The notes beneath the pieces are model-generated. The model made no database searches and had not been told where the DNA came from. It was given only the letters and a program-made list of their open reading frames with translations. Positions 12,220 through 23,896 of a stretch of DNA of 64,000 nt are shown one piece after another. The stretch's first letter is position 1. Each line of letters opens with the position of its first letter. The position numbers and the translations under genes were made by a program. This DNA comes from Polytrichum commune (lineage: Eukaryota > Streptophyta > Polytrichopsida > Polytrichales > Polytrichaceae). The stretch lies in assembly GCA_950295325.1 (NCBI GenBank), contig OX485807.1, positions 4,898,501-4,962,500 on the forward strand, in the 5' to 3' direction.

Positions 12220-12559
12220 AGTAGAAAACTATGCCAAAAAGAACTGCAGCCGATACCGCAGCCGAAATCGGCTACAGTTCTTTTGACCAACTTGATCTAC
12301 AGTCGCTCAACGACTACATTTTTTTTTTTTTGGTTTTGTTTTGCGATTGTAGTATCAAAACTTTTAGGGCGTGTAGTATATTATAGAAAAGTTATTTTCA
12401 AGACCTTTCCAATGGTATGTTACACGCCCCAAAATTCCTAAAATTTCAGTTGTTAAATTATAAAAACAAATATGCAGTTGTTTACTGACTGCACATCAGG
12501 TTGGTCAAAAGAACCGCAGCCGATCTCAACTGCGGTTTTTTTTGGCACAGTGTTCTACT
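12220..12559. mobile_element. MITE-like element with about 75-bp inverted termini
   Basis: The two ends are inverted copies: AGTAGAAAACTATGCC at the left against AGTAGAACACTGTGCC on the reverse complement of the right. The match continues through AAAAA, GCAGCCGAT-type blocks and GTTCTTTTGACCAACYTGAT. Total length is about 340 bp. Each arm contains its own smaller hairpin built on AACTGYAGCCGAT. The inner part is AT-rich with a T tract. No open frame, so it is non-autonomous. No clean target duplication is found; a CACTA-like start (CACTGTGCC) is possible but damaged on the left. Confidence 0.75.
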
Positions 12560-13057
12560 TAGTGTAAATAGGAGTTCATACCAACAAAGTGAAGGGGTAG
12601 GGATCATCGCACAAGAGTAGTTACGGTTGTAGTGAGATCGAAGAGTGTCCCCTTTCATAAACACATACACAAACATTTGCATCATAGTTGCACACATGTC
12701 TTCAATTTAGGGTCAACAAAGGTACATTGGACATGCACTCCCAAAAGAGATCACCTATGATAGGAGATAATACTAAGTAGACCTTGTCACTTAACCATTC
12801 TCTTAATCCCACCTCATGATTACATATGAGATTGCAACTTTGATAAGGGGTGAAGCGTCTCTCATTCATGCCAACTTGATGGAGTTCTCTCTCTCTCTCG
12901 CTCTTGCATAACACACACATTCACATAATTTCTGACGTCTATAATTATAATCAAGTAAGTGAATATGTTTGGCACTTGTCACATAGCCTTGCTTGATTAA
13001 CATGGTTCTCGTTCACACATGAGCTCATGGCTATGATAAAGATGAAGTGTTCCTCAT
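12560..13057. other. No gene recognised
   Basis: Contains a short CT run near 12886. Nothing else can be supported. Confidence 0.4.
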
Positions 13058-13240
13058 TCATGCCATTACAGGTTTGGTGCTGTCTCCCTCTCTTAAGTAT
13101 TTTTGTTGTACCTGCTCTCCAACATCATCATAGAGTCCGATAAGCTTCACCAGATTGACATGGTGCACTTGTGACAGAAGCTCAATTTTCACATAAAAAG
13201 CCTGTGAGCCTTGCACTTGGCCCTCGGGGGGGGGGGGCAC
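13058..13240 (-). pseudogene. Receptor-like kinase fragment (helix C to subdomain IV)
   Basis: The minus strand encodes QGSQAFYVKIELLSQVHHVN and then LVKLIGLYDDVGEQ, the classical N-lobe stretch of plant LRR receptor kinases (usually FxxEIELLSRVHHxNLVxLIG). The expected hinge (VYEYMxxG) is replaced by an out-of-frame KYLREGD remnant. The glycine-rich loop and the VAIK lysine are not seen upstream. It belongs to the same subfamily as the fragment at 11170-11400 and the LRR exons at 17940-20075, and shares strand with the latter. Confidence 0.7.
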
Positions 13241-15615
13241 TGGCGAAAAACGTAGGAACTACGTGCGATAAAATATAGGGTCTTGTATAAAAATTTGGCG
13301 TAAAATTTGTAAAATTATTAGATGTAGTATAGGGTGCTCTGGGATTGTGAAACATGATTATATGTAATATAGCATTTGACAAAACATGATTAAATTACCT
13401 AAGTGGTACATATAAAATAGCATGGAGAAAAAACGATAGTTTCAAAAATTAAATACTTTGCCACCAAAATATGGCATGTTCTATATAGGAAGGGTTCAAA
13501 AGATAAGGGTGAAGGTTGGTACTAAGTGGGGCAATTGTTGACAACCCATTGACTTGACGAAACGTGCAGTCCATAACGGAAATAGAGAAATGCTCTTCCC
13601 AACTGCTATGGCTTACCTCCATTGGTTCAAAAAACAGCCGGGTCTCAACAAATATAAGTATGTTGAGAGTGACTGTGTGTGGGTTGATGTGGATGCTATT
13701 ATCTCAACTGTGTCTCTAGTGTATGAATCAACTAGCAAAATCTACACCTTAGATGAGGTAGATGCAAACTCATTGAGTGAGTTCATTTCAAATAAAAAAT
13801 AAAACCTGCTAAATTTGTACTATCTCACACATGTGGAGATATAATTTGGAAGAAGGGTTGAATGATCATTAGTATACCTTGAAATCTGTAGTAGTTATTT
13901 CAGTTCGAGTACCCTCATATCTCCCACATGTGTAAATGGTAGCCTAGCTAGTTTAGGTGGATTTTCTTGCATGGTGTGGGATTTTCCTCCAATGTGTAGG
14001 ATTGGAAGATCAAGGCATCAATTGTAGGGCTTCTGCAAACCTTGTAAATGTGACTTTGAGACACATGTGGCTGGCCTGTTCCCTAAGACCTCAAGGTTTC
14101 TAACTGTGTTATCCAACACAACTTTTATTCGTTGGCTCGTGTTGCTTAATGACATGTAATTGCAATCTTTTGTTGTTATTGTTTAGTGTTCTGCTTTGCC
14201 CGGACTTCAGTGTGACCCTGAACCCTAAACCCTAGTAAATGTTTGTTTCTCTTACTTTGTACACGTGCTTCTAACGAGAATTCTACTGTATCATACACTT
14301 TAAGGAATGGGGGCAATCAGGGGGAAAAAATTACATATAAGTAATATAGGGTACCATAAAATCAACCATCCAAGAATTTATAATTACCAATAGGGTGCAA
14401 ATAATCACAACAATTTACCATTATTTCAAAAATTAGCATCCCTTATAATCCTTTCTCATAGGTAAATAGCCCCCATTTTAATAGGTCATTATCGTAGGTG
14501 TATGCAAAATATACAAGGGAGTGCCCCCCCCCCCCGAGACTTGGCCATGGTGGGTTCGCTTGATGGCCACCTAGCTAGCTTCCATCCTGGAGCCTGCCCT
14601 TGTGCATGTTACCATAGCTAATAAATTGCAGCATATAAAATGCAGGAATTTATCCTCTGATTCACTTGAAGAGGAGATCATAGGTGCAATAAAGAGTATT
14701 TACAAATCATTCAGAAACTCCAGGGGTGGCAGCTACCTATCTGTAACTTAACACTTGCATCGGTCAGCTTCTTTAGAACATGATTTGGAGCTGCTAAAAT
14801 ATTGGAAGAAGCGTTATTTCGGATCTACTTTTGAACTGTGAGCATTTTTAAGACAATATATTCTAAGATTCGTTTCTGAATTTGATTAGATGTGAAAAAA
14901 CATTTAGTAGGGTTTGTAGGTGACTTATTCAATTCTAAAAATATAGACATTTTAAAGTGTCAACTTTTTTGATTCAGACACAAATGGTCGCAATTTCAAT
15001 GCGTAATTGGTGTTCATTCGAAAGTGGGATGTTCTCATTTAGACTCCAATGCCTTTGTCACCATGAACACCAATTACAGTAGGTAACCAACATGAATCGG
15101 ATGAATGACTCGTTGTTTTCATAGTTCGTCATCCACCTCTTCACTTTGGTTACCTAATACATAACTGATCACTCATCCAAGAGCAGAAAGGTTATCAAAA
15201 ATCGTTGCAATTATACATCATGAATGCATAATACTATCCATAATCCTCGCATTCTATCCATGAGTTGATCGACAATGAGTGATAGGCAATGCAAGTAGGT
15301 GGATGGATTGTTGTTCCCGTGGCTCATCATCCACTTTTCTCCTGTTGGTTATCCAATTCACTAATTCATTCCAAGCACGTTGCTCTTCTTTGTGAAATAT
15401 GAGATCATCAATCCGTTAGAAGTATTAGAAAGTGATTTGGAAACAATTGTTGTAAAGGGAAGAGTTGCCACCTTGGGACTGAAATGCTCATCAACAATTT
15501 AACTCACTTAGATGCTTGGTAACTGCAACCAAGTGGCCTCACTTCTAGAGAAGGAGGCAAGCTATTGTGAGTGTCTGTCCACATTGGATGTCCACTTGTT
15601 GGAGGTTGTAGCTGA
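13241..15615. other. No gene recognised; homopolymers and a short telomere-like word
   Basis: G-run at 13226-13237 and C-run at 14524-14535. CCCTAAACCCTAG lies near 14224, at most two telomere-type units, so it is not an interstitial telomere. An 82-codon open frame at 13554-13802 has no recognisable family. Confidence 0.4.
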
Positions 15616-16080
15616 CAAATGAATGTGAATTGTACTTGAAGCAACCATTAACTCCACCACAATGCAAGATCATTGCTACCTACTGCATCTCGAACCATAG
15701 ACTTGTCATTGAAATTGGACGATGGACGACTATCCCTATCTCTAGAGATACTAGAGTATGTCACTTTTGCTCCTACAATGCAATTAAAAATGAGGCACAA
15801 TTTGTGTTGGAATGTCCCCTATATAATCCCATTAGAGATACGTTTTCATCACTGTTTGAGAACATAATTCTAGGAAGCCTTAAGTCTTTCTTTCAATTAG
15901 ACCATCAAGTTGACATTAGCCTCTATCTAATGCAGGCTACTGCACTCCGCCATTCTTAGAGAATTAGTTGATTTGAAACCATCCTAATGCACTTTTAGTC
16001 CCATTAGCCTTTTCAACTTCCCAGACTTTAAAATCAATTCCACGTCATTTCATTTCAGCCTGCACCCGGCCGGGCTGATG
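15616..16080 (+). mobile_element. Non-LTR retrotransposon 3' fragment, copy 1
   Basis: Encodes a reverse-transcriptase zinc-binding-like C-terminus: EIGRWTTIPISRDTRVCHFC, then NEAQFVLECPLYNPIRDTF and DHQVDISLYLMQATALRHS. The usual C-x2-C...H-x4-C knuckle has its histidine replaced by Q. The frame ends in a stop near 15959 and is followed by a non-coding tail with CATTTCATTTCA words. A second, diverged copy with the same end lies at 19410-19960. Reverse transcriptase and endonuclease are absent, so this is a 5'-truncated copy, the normal outcome of target-primed insertion. Confidence 0.7.
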
Positions 16081-17899
16081 CAAGGTAAGGTGAACACTCT
16101 CAAAGATTCCATAACTACAATCGGACATGCTCAATGGCAAACTTCAAACTTGGAATCTTTTCTAAGAAATGTTTATGAACGTTTTGTTATAAGTCCCTCT
16201 TATGTGGAGGCCGCACAAGTTTGGAAGCGCCAATTCCGAAAGGCAGACTAGTGGGCCAAGGTGAAAGAATTATGATCTTGACATGTGCCTAACCTTTGGG
16301 AGCTTGGTTTCAAGATTGGTCCCTCTTTTATTGGGTAGAAACGTCATTTTTAAATCTGATCCAACTCTGAGCATATCAGACTTTTGGACAATGGTACCTT
16401 GTAGGTTTCTGCATATGCAAATTTCCAAGCCCACAGATTGAATGGGCTTCAGTGCTAGATCTGAGAAAAATTGCGGTTTTATGAGCAATTGGTGGGGGAA
16501 TTAAACGGAAGGTGCTACCAGAGCCATCTGAGTGGAGACAAGCTTACACGAGCACCTTCGTTTTGCCGTCCTTGAATATTGATCCTGTCCCGAGAAATCC
16601 AGAAGTGTCGTTTGTGAGGTTATTGTTGTGCAATTGCCTGTCTATGCACCCACATCATCCCCAAATGTACCAAAATTTGAATGTCAATTGGATGTCGAGT
16701 GGACCACGTTAGCTTGAATTCCGCCAAGTGAGAAGGAAAGCCTCTTCACATTGTCAGTCTTTAATGATATTCCTGCATTGATTTTGAGCTTGGTGAATGA
16801 CTTACAAATTACAATGACTAAAAGAATTGGAGAGAGCCCTAGCTGTCGGGCATCGACCCAAACACTTGATTATTCCCCAAGTTTCTTTTTAACTGACAAA
16901 TTTGTCAAACACATATATGATGAAGAATTCAGAAAATTTCATGAGAAATTAAAAAGGTATGCCGAAAGATTCTGCTTGTGTTACAGGATGTAACACTGCC
17001 ATGCATCAAGGGACTGTTGGTGACTATGATAAATATAAAAGCTTCAATGAAAAATGTACCGAAGCCTCTTGAAATCTCTCTGGTTGGCAGAGATAATTTG
17101 GAGAGTCATGTCCGGAGGATGTTGTCAACCGTGCCGATACCTGCTAACCACGGGGAAAATTAATGAAAATCCAAATCTAACCTAGAAAATGTAAGGGAAC
17201 ATTTGATCGCCTACATGTTGAGCATTACTCTCGATAAGTTGTCTGGTAAGGCACCACTAAGGCTGTTGTTGCGCAGATCTCTGCACGGGAGAAAACATTC
17301 AATTGAGCTCTAAATTCAGCACAAACATTCAGATATAATCCATGGAGCAAGAGGAAGGTAAACCAGACGCCAGGTGCTTACAACATACAAGAATCTGAGA
17401 TTTAACGACTGAGCGAGGTTGGGGATGGTGCCATATAAGCCGCAATTCATCATGCTCCCGTATGAATAGTCATGAATATGCTGAGTTTCAGCGTAAGTCT
17501 TAGTACAGGTACAAAAGATTACAGGTCGTCATCATATTGAGGAGCTTCTAGATTAACTGGAAATTCAAGTGAATCTTGCTATGATGGTGGAGACAACAGT
17601 CCCACTGGAAAATGATGGAGACTGCATTTTTCAGTAGTTGGAGTACGTAATAACAAATCAAATGATCTTGATTTGCTGGTGGAGGCAGTCCACTCTGATA
17701 GACTTCAAGAAGAGGAGGAATATGGGATTATGTACTTTTCTTGGCCGCCCTTGTCCTAGATCCCATGTTCCTCCCTCCTCAACGCAATATACTCCTCAGA
17801 TGAAAAATAGGCAACTCTTGAATTTCAGAACTGCGGATGAATTGGATAGAAGAATTTCTTTTGTCTTGAAAGGTTAGAAACGAGTCGTGAAGAATTAGT
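16081..17899. other. No gene recognised; possible eroded exons
   Basis: Open frames at 16512-16712 and 16751-16993 have gene-like composition (for example YDEEFRKFHEKLKRYAERF) but I cannot assign them. They could be remnants of an unrelated gene. No confident splice structure can be drawn. Confidence 0.3.
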
Positions 17900-18690
17900 T
17901 TGAATACATAGGTGCTGGATTATGTGGTTTAAAGAACTTACAGCTGGTAAAGATTGGCATTTGGCCCCAGTCGGTGAAATTGTTGTGTTCAAAGGGTTGC
18001 TGTCACTCTGTGTTTTCAGCAAGAATCCCATCAAGAATCCAGTGAATACAGGAAATGAGAGTTAGAGAATTAGTTCATGGTGAAACCTACTCATCCCCTA
18101 CTCACGTACCTCTCTCACATTCCGATCACCTGAAATCCAAGGTAAGACAGGAAGATCCCCAAGACCTATATATTTGTGCTTACATAGTATTGAGCGGCAG
18201 CGGACCAACAAGCTCATTGTAGTCAAGCAAGCTGTAAAATAAGAACAGTTGAAGGTATGTAAGCAGGTGAAAGGCGTACTAAAAATTAATTGAAAAACTT
18301 AAATTGCATGTAAAGAGCATCCATGTCCAAAAGCTGTAAAACATATCTTACAGAGTAGAGACACAAAATGGAGGTTTTTACAAAGGAAAATTTGCACTTA
18401 CAAATGGAGGAAGTTGGGGAGTCGGCTGAGATCGCTTGGAATCTGACCGCTGAGGGATATATTTTGTGAAGTGTCTGAATTTAGGGCGGACAATGCAGCC
18501 CAGCAAATGAACATTTTATAAGAACATCCAAAAGTACACCAAAATATTTTTCAATGCAGGGTTCACAGATATTCTAAATCTATAGAGCAGGCCACTTATA
18601 GGTAGATGGGTCTTAAATGGTTATGTTTTCCGTCTAGCCCATTTCTCCTAGGGTAGGAAACGTGCAATTAGTACAAGATGATTAGCAAAT

Positions 18691-18945
18691 CCAAATCGTG
18701 GCCGTAGCCACTACCCTCATAATTTGTGGAGCTCATATGAATATCTTAGTCACTAGTGAAGTGAAGATTTTTGTGCTCATTAAATAGTCATATAGGTCCC
18801 TCAAATTATGTTGACCGTTGAACTTAGAATGGTTATCATATTTTGAGCATGTAGTCCAATCTCTCTTGGATGTTTTTTGGATATCCATACTTGGGGCCAC
18901 ACCAAACCACATACCACTCAAATATAGATGTCCCAATAAAAAATA
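18691..18945 (+). repeat. Dispersed repeat family A, copy 4
   Basis: Same orientation as 888-1115. It begins with CCAAATCGTGGCCGTAGCCA and ends with ACCACATACCACTCAAAT. It lies between two LRR-encoding exon remnants, that is, inside a former intron. Confidence 0.6.
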
Positions 18946-19409
18946 ACCGAATAGCAAGGATTGTCTACCTTATAGGTAGACAAGAATGTGTTACGGCACT
19001 ACTACAAGTGTTAGCATTTGGTGAGTTTTCCAAATGTGGGAGGTACACTGTCGGAGAAGTTGTTAGTGTCAATTTAAAACCTTCGCAGTTCTACAAGGGA
19101 GCCGAGGTCCGTGGAGAGCTGCCCAGACAGCTGATTGTTTTTCACCAATCGACTAACCTCCAACAAGAGCACAAAGTAACGAAAAAATTCTGATAGTCAA
19201 TCTTGAAAAATGAATGGATACTAGTTCTTTTCCCCAGAAGATTATGAGGCTTGAGCTACATAGTGCCTGTTGAAAACACAATTTCTAGATAGCTATGGAT
19301 CTTACAGCCTCATGAGGGGCTGGGTTTTCCATATTCGGATGGAATGTTCCCCCGGATTTTGCTAAACAAATTCCTGGAGATAAACAAGTCATTCGTCAGA
19401 GAAGTACTT

Positions 19410-19960
19410 TATCCACAAGCAAGATGAGAACACCTGGTTTGATTGGTATAAAGATGGGTGGTTTGGAAATTGTCTTTCAAATTTTTCTGAAATTATATAC
19501 ACTGGAAGGAAATACATATACTTTCATTTCAGCTGATTCCATGCTTGCAGATTGTCTGCATCACTGCTACATTGCTGCTTACTGCACCTCGAATCATGGA
19601 CTTGCGATTGAAATTGACTAGTGGTTGACTATCCCAATCCTTAGAAATAACAGATTATGTCACTTTTGCTCTTACAAAGTAGTTGAAAACAAGACACACT
19701 TTGTGTTAGATTCTCCCCTTTACAACTCCATTAGAGATAAGATACTGATAAAATCCTTTCATCATTTGAAAATGTAGTATGAGGAAGTTTCAAGTCTTTC
19801 TTCCAATTGGACCATCAAGTTGATATTAGCCTCTATCTTATGGAGGCTACAGAAATCTGCTACTCTAGAGGTTCAGCCAGTTCAGCCATAAGCCTTTTGG
19901 CTTCCGGGACTTTAAAATCCTTTCGTTTCATTTCGTTTCATTTCATTGGGAATGTAGGTG
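19410..19960 (+). mobile_element. Non-LTR retrotransposon 3' fragment, copy 2
   Basis: Frame-broken homologue of 15616-16080. The zinc-knuckle block LCHFCSYK...THFVLDSPLYNSIRD is recognisable; here the histidine is kept but the last cysteine is S. It is followed by DHQVDISLYLMEAT-type sequence and a tail of repeated TTTCATTTCG words near 19920-19950. It sits between LRR exons of the receptor-kinase remnant. Confidence 0.65.
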
Positions 19961-20075
19961 CTGACTGATATCTATGCAGATGCTCACAGTACTGTCAGCT
20001 GTGTGAAGATTTCCAAGCTCAGGTGCCAACGTGCCTCCCAACTGTTTTTCAGGTAGCGTGCTGCACCAAACCCAA

Positions 20076-21324
20076 CACAAGGGAATGTGAGACGAACGTA
20101 CTGGCCGCCATATCAAGGATTTCACAACATGGAACATTCATATTTGAAAATTTCAAATTAGCATATATTTGTATAAATCATGCTTATAAAGCATCGCAAG
20201 CAAAAGTTTCTGTCATCCAGCTTCCATCTATGCATCTTATTAGATTTAGATTTAGATTTCTGTCAGGACGATTCCATTTTCATACGAGATCAGATTGATC
20301 AATTGTTTGCCATGTGTGTAATAAAATGATGCCTCCTTCTTACACGCGAGTTTATTTTGAACTTGACGGACACTGTTAGCAGCTGTGTAATTAGCGGACG
20401 CCTTCCCAGGAACTGCACAGGTCGTCTCACGTCCAGGTTTTGAGAGTGTCATTTCCGTCCACACCCGCTTTGAATGCTTTCATTGCCGCATACAACTGCA
20501 CACATGAATCATGGCATGCATATATATATATCCCATGGATAAATGAAATACTAATAAACGCATATGAGACCTAAGAGAAGAGGATCATATAAAAAACCTA
20601 AGGAGATCGCCGATCGAAGTCTCTCCCTGATTACAAGCTCGCTCAACCCTCGACATGACCAGAATGAAGAAGATCTAGTTATGCCACATAGCACAACGGC
20701 CTCCTTGGACAAAATTCACACGAACCAGCTCCGCTCCTAGGTGTAGAAAATCAATCATGCAGGTTCTGTGATGACTTACTCTCGGTAGGATCCGAAGGCG
20801 GCAGCATCCGGCGGATCAAGGAGCATCAACACCAAATGCATCCTCCGGATTAATCCAGCCACGATCGCAGCTGGAATTCGCCTACGAATCAGAGTTTCTA
20901 GTGGTAGATCCGAAGGCTATGATTTGAATTTGTGGAGCTGGAGATCTTGGAGCGGTGATCTTAATTTTTCGGTTTCTGATTTCCAAGTACTCTTATGAAC
21001 TGGTGTCCCAACTTCAAATCCCATTAGACTGTTGTTATTAGAAGATACTCTAGACTGGAGATCATCTCTGGCTGGCCGGGGGAATTCAGACCATACCAAA
21101 TCATGAGCTTCTGATCAAGTACCGAGAAACTTATGTGCCTATGATGAGCTTTCACCGTAAGAACTAAGTTCCTAGTAACCTGACACGCATGAATCTTAAG
21201 AGGTTCCTTCCAATGTGGGGATGACATGTGTCACAAATCTTGATTAGACATTTAACTAGTGTTGCACCTCATAGGCACATGCCGCGATCTAAGGGTGGGT
21301 TTGCATGTCCGTTCTTGACTCACT
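20076..21324. other. No gene recognised
   Basis: Possible 5' region of the LRR remnant. No signal peptide or other exon is supported. A run of ATTTAGATTTAGATTT lies near 20245. Confidence 0.4.
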
Positions 21325-21585
21325 AGATTCTTGATAATAGTGGATTGGATGTGTTCTCATGAAGATAATAACAATGCAACCAAACAACCACATTTTGGTT
21401 GCATTTACGAATGTGGAGGGTCATGATCATGGGATACTAGACTTGCATGTGTCCACTAATACATAAGAAAACAATGGTTGATTGGCACATCCGAACTCTA
21501 CCCCACCATAGTTCATGTACATTAGTCTTTATTCCCACCAAAGTATAGTGGACGAGCAACATACATGGGAATCCACCCTAATCCA
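21325..21585 (+). repeat. Dispersed repeat family D, copy 2
   Basis: Diverged, slightly shorter copy of 6449-6815; the same blocks occur in the same order. Confidence 0.5.
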
Positions 21586-23508
21586 TGATTTACATCGTTT
21601 TGAGCAACTTACTAAGTAATAGCACCTTGGACATTACTTTGTGCTGCTACAAGTGATTCGGAGTGGTGAGAACTACATGACCTAAATGTTATCCTTACCC
21701 AAATTTGGTTCCTATGAGTATTTATCTAAAATGATCATGGTTTGAGTATGAGAATTTATTCTTTTTCACACCAAATGAATAGACTATAAATTTGACTTGG
21801 TCTTATCCATAAATGATTTATTCATACAAAGTCCAAAAACGACCTGCTAATATTCGTTAAAATCTTCTTTGAACTACCAACGATTCTCAACAAACAAAAA
21901 GTGAGGTGATCTAAGAATAGAAATTGTGCTCAAATGCTTGGAAGGACGAGTATAGGTATAGGTACCATATAGCTCCTGATGTGGTGGCCCTGCTTTTGAT
22001 GACACGGCCCTTGTGGATGCTCATCTCCGTACCTGATCATGTACTAACTTACTTACCTCAACACCACCATTGTTGGCGACTTCCAGTCCTGCCCATGTTA
22101 TTAAAAATCCCAATTACATACCTAATTTTGGGACAATTTGAACCTACCAACAGGGAAATTCAACTACTAGTTAAAGATTTAGCTGGTCGAGTTTGAAATA
22201 TAATTTGTTCAAGTTCAAGAGTTTAGGGAAATTTCCGATCCTTTTAAAGGAATATGTAGAATACACCTCAAATTGATCTAGAAAAAACCGAACAAATTCA
22301 ACATGTAGCCTGTTTGACTTGGAAACACTTGCATTTTGACCAATTTTGCCCAAATTCTCCCCTTGATTTGAAGAGCTTCAGGTTTAGTTCTCGTAGATCA
22401 TCACTTCTTGAGTCCACCTGCAAGACTCAAAATCTGTGCCAGACAACCACACTTTTCATAACAGAAAACCAGCCATCTAGAGTCATAAAGCCTCTTCCAA
22501 TGTCGCAGATGCTAGCTAGGCCAATGCACACACTTCACGAGAAATCTAGTGGGAAATACAACTTTTTGCAAAGCATCGGAGTTTGGGATTATACCTATTT
22601 GTTTTGATTTCGCCTTTTGATGGGATAGGGATTCAGCATGTGCATCGTCCTTTTCCAGTACCTATATTAGGAGATAAGATTGTGCATGCACTTGACATCG
22701 GAAAACAAAAAGGGGGAGCTTCTGCCTTTGAAGTGCTTTGCAAGTTCAATCACCAAACAGATTAAACGTGAACAGGTTTGTGTGAGATTGTCAGGACTTA
22801 ATTTGTAACCTTGCTACTTACATCGGCAAGTGTGTCAAATTTTTGGTGTGATTTCTAAGTTCTGTTTATAACTGATTGTCAAGCCAAGGGTCCAAGGCAT
22901 GCCATCTTGAAACAATCACCTAATTGACATGATCTTCTCGATCTTCTCAACGAATTTCGATATACTGCAGTTGATGACATTTTCATTAATATACTGCACA
23001 ACTTGTTGCCATGAAACAACCAGCATTTACAAATATATCTAGAAGCTTTGACTACTGGTTGCATGTGACATGCATGATAACACTGCACAGTTCATCCTGC
23101 ACATCTGCCGTTTTATGGTAATTTAAACAAGAAAGAAATTACTGAAGAAATCTAGAATTTCACTCAGGCAAATAATAAACCAGCAAGCACAAACAGGGCC
23201 CTGCAATAAGTAGATGACCAAGAAATACCTGTAACCCTATCATGTGTGCATAACATTATTCAGTTGTGTGGTTGTGTTCTATTCTATATTTAGAATATGA
23301 CATGGGCTTCCACTATCTTACCTTTATGGGGAAGTAACTTAGAAACTAGGAAGAAATTAATGCGAGTACAAATAATGAATAATGCCAATATGAATAATAA
23401 GTATAATGTGAATAGTGTCGTTATTTTCAATGTTAGTGTTTCTATGAATAGTAATTTCAAGGAACATTACAAGGATGAATATTGAAACTTGCCGTAGTGC
23501 AAGGAGTA
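21586..23508. other. No gene recognised
   Basis: Open frames of 60-97 codons near 22171-22765 show no known domain. I see no RNA gene or array. Confidence 0.4.
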
Positions 23509-23511
23509 TAA

Positions 23512-23893
23512 GGGTTGGTTCACATGGGGTCTCAAGTCCCAAGTCCCACTCATGTTATCAAGTCCCACACGGAGGCAGAGTCCCGACTTTTGATCCTCAA
23601 GAAACCATTAAAATATGGTTAATTATCATTACAGTTGGATCTTGATTATTTCATGCAAAAATGTTCACAGGACTTGTGTTGAGAATTGGGTCTAGCTTTT
23701 TGCTCGACCCTACTTTCAACGCAAGTCTAGAGCCTCACCTTCAAAAAGTGTTGCCATGGGGGTATCCATGTCATACTTGGGATCCCATGTGAAGTGGTAA
23801 GTCCCAACTTCCATGCTCTCAATGGCTAAGATTGCACGGATTGACCTCAAGTAAATTGGGACTTAGGACTTGGGACTCCGTGTGAACCAGCCC
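23512..23893. mobile_element. Tourist-like (PIF/Harbinger) MITE
   Basis: A 382-bp element with long inverted termini: the left starts GGGTTGGTTCACATGGGGTC and the reverse complement of the right starts GGGCTGGTTCACACGGAGTC. Both continue into CAAGTCC/AAGTCCCA repeats. It is flanked by TAA at 23509-23511 and 23894-23896, the 3-bp duplication expected of PIF/Harbinger and Tourist elements. There is no coding capacity. Confidence 0.85.
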
Positions 23894-23896
23894 TAA

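Larger units (their letters stand above)
17940..20075 (-). pseudogene. LRR receptor-kinase ectodomain remnants in several exons
   Basis: Minus-strand exon pieces each carry leucine-rich repeat signatures. About 20010-20075 reads QLGGTLAPELGNLHT; about 19020-19135 reads NNQLSGQLSTDLGSLVELRRF, then an in-frame TAA, then IDTNNFSDSVPPTFGKLT; about 18400-18500 reads NISLSGQIPSDLSRLPNFLHL; about 18195-18240 reads LDYNELVGPLPL; 17945-18000 is a weaker HNNFTDWGQMP piece ending at a possible donor. One LRR per exon with phase-conserving introns is typical of plant LRR-VIII kinases. The TAA stands where a CAA would fit. A family A repeat and a non-LTR fragment sit in its introns. It probably once continued into the kinase piece at 13058-13240. 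Confidence 0.6.

Noticed and set aside
14219-14234. Interstitial telomere repeat
   Set aside because: At most two units; such words are frequent by chance and as promoter telo-boxes.
22171-22765. Overlapping 60-97-codon frames as a gene
   Set aside because: No family resemblance, splice logic or conserved motif.
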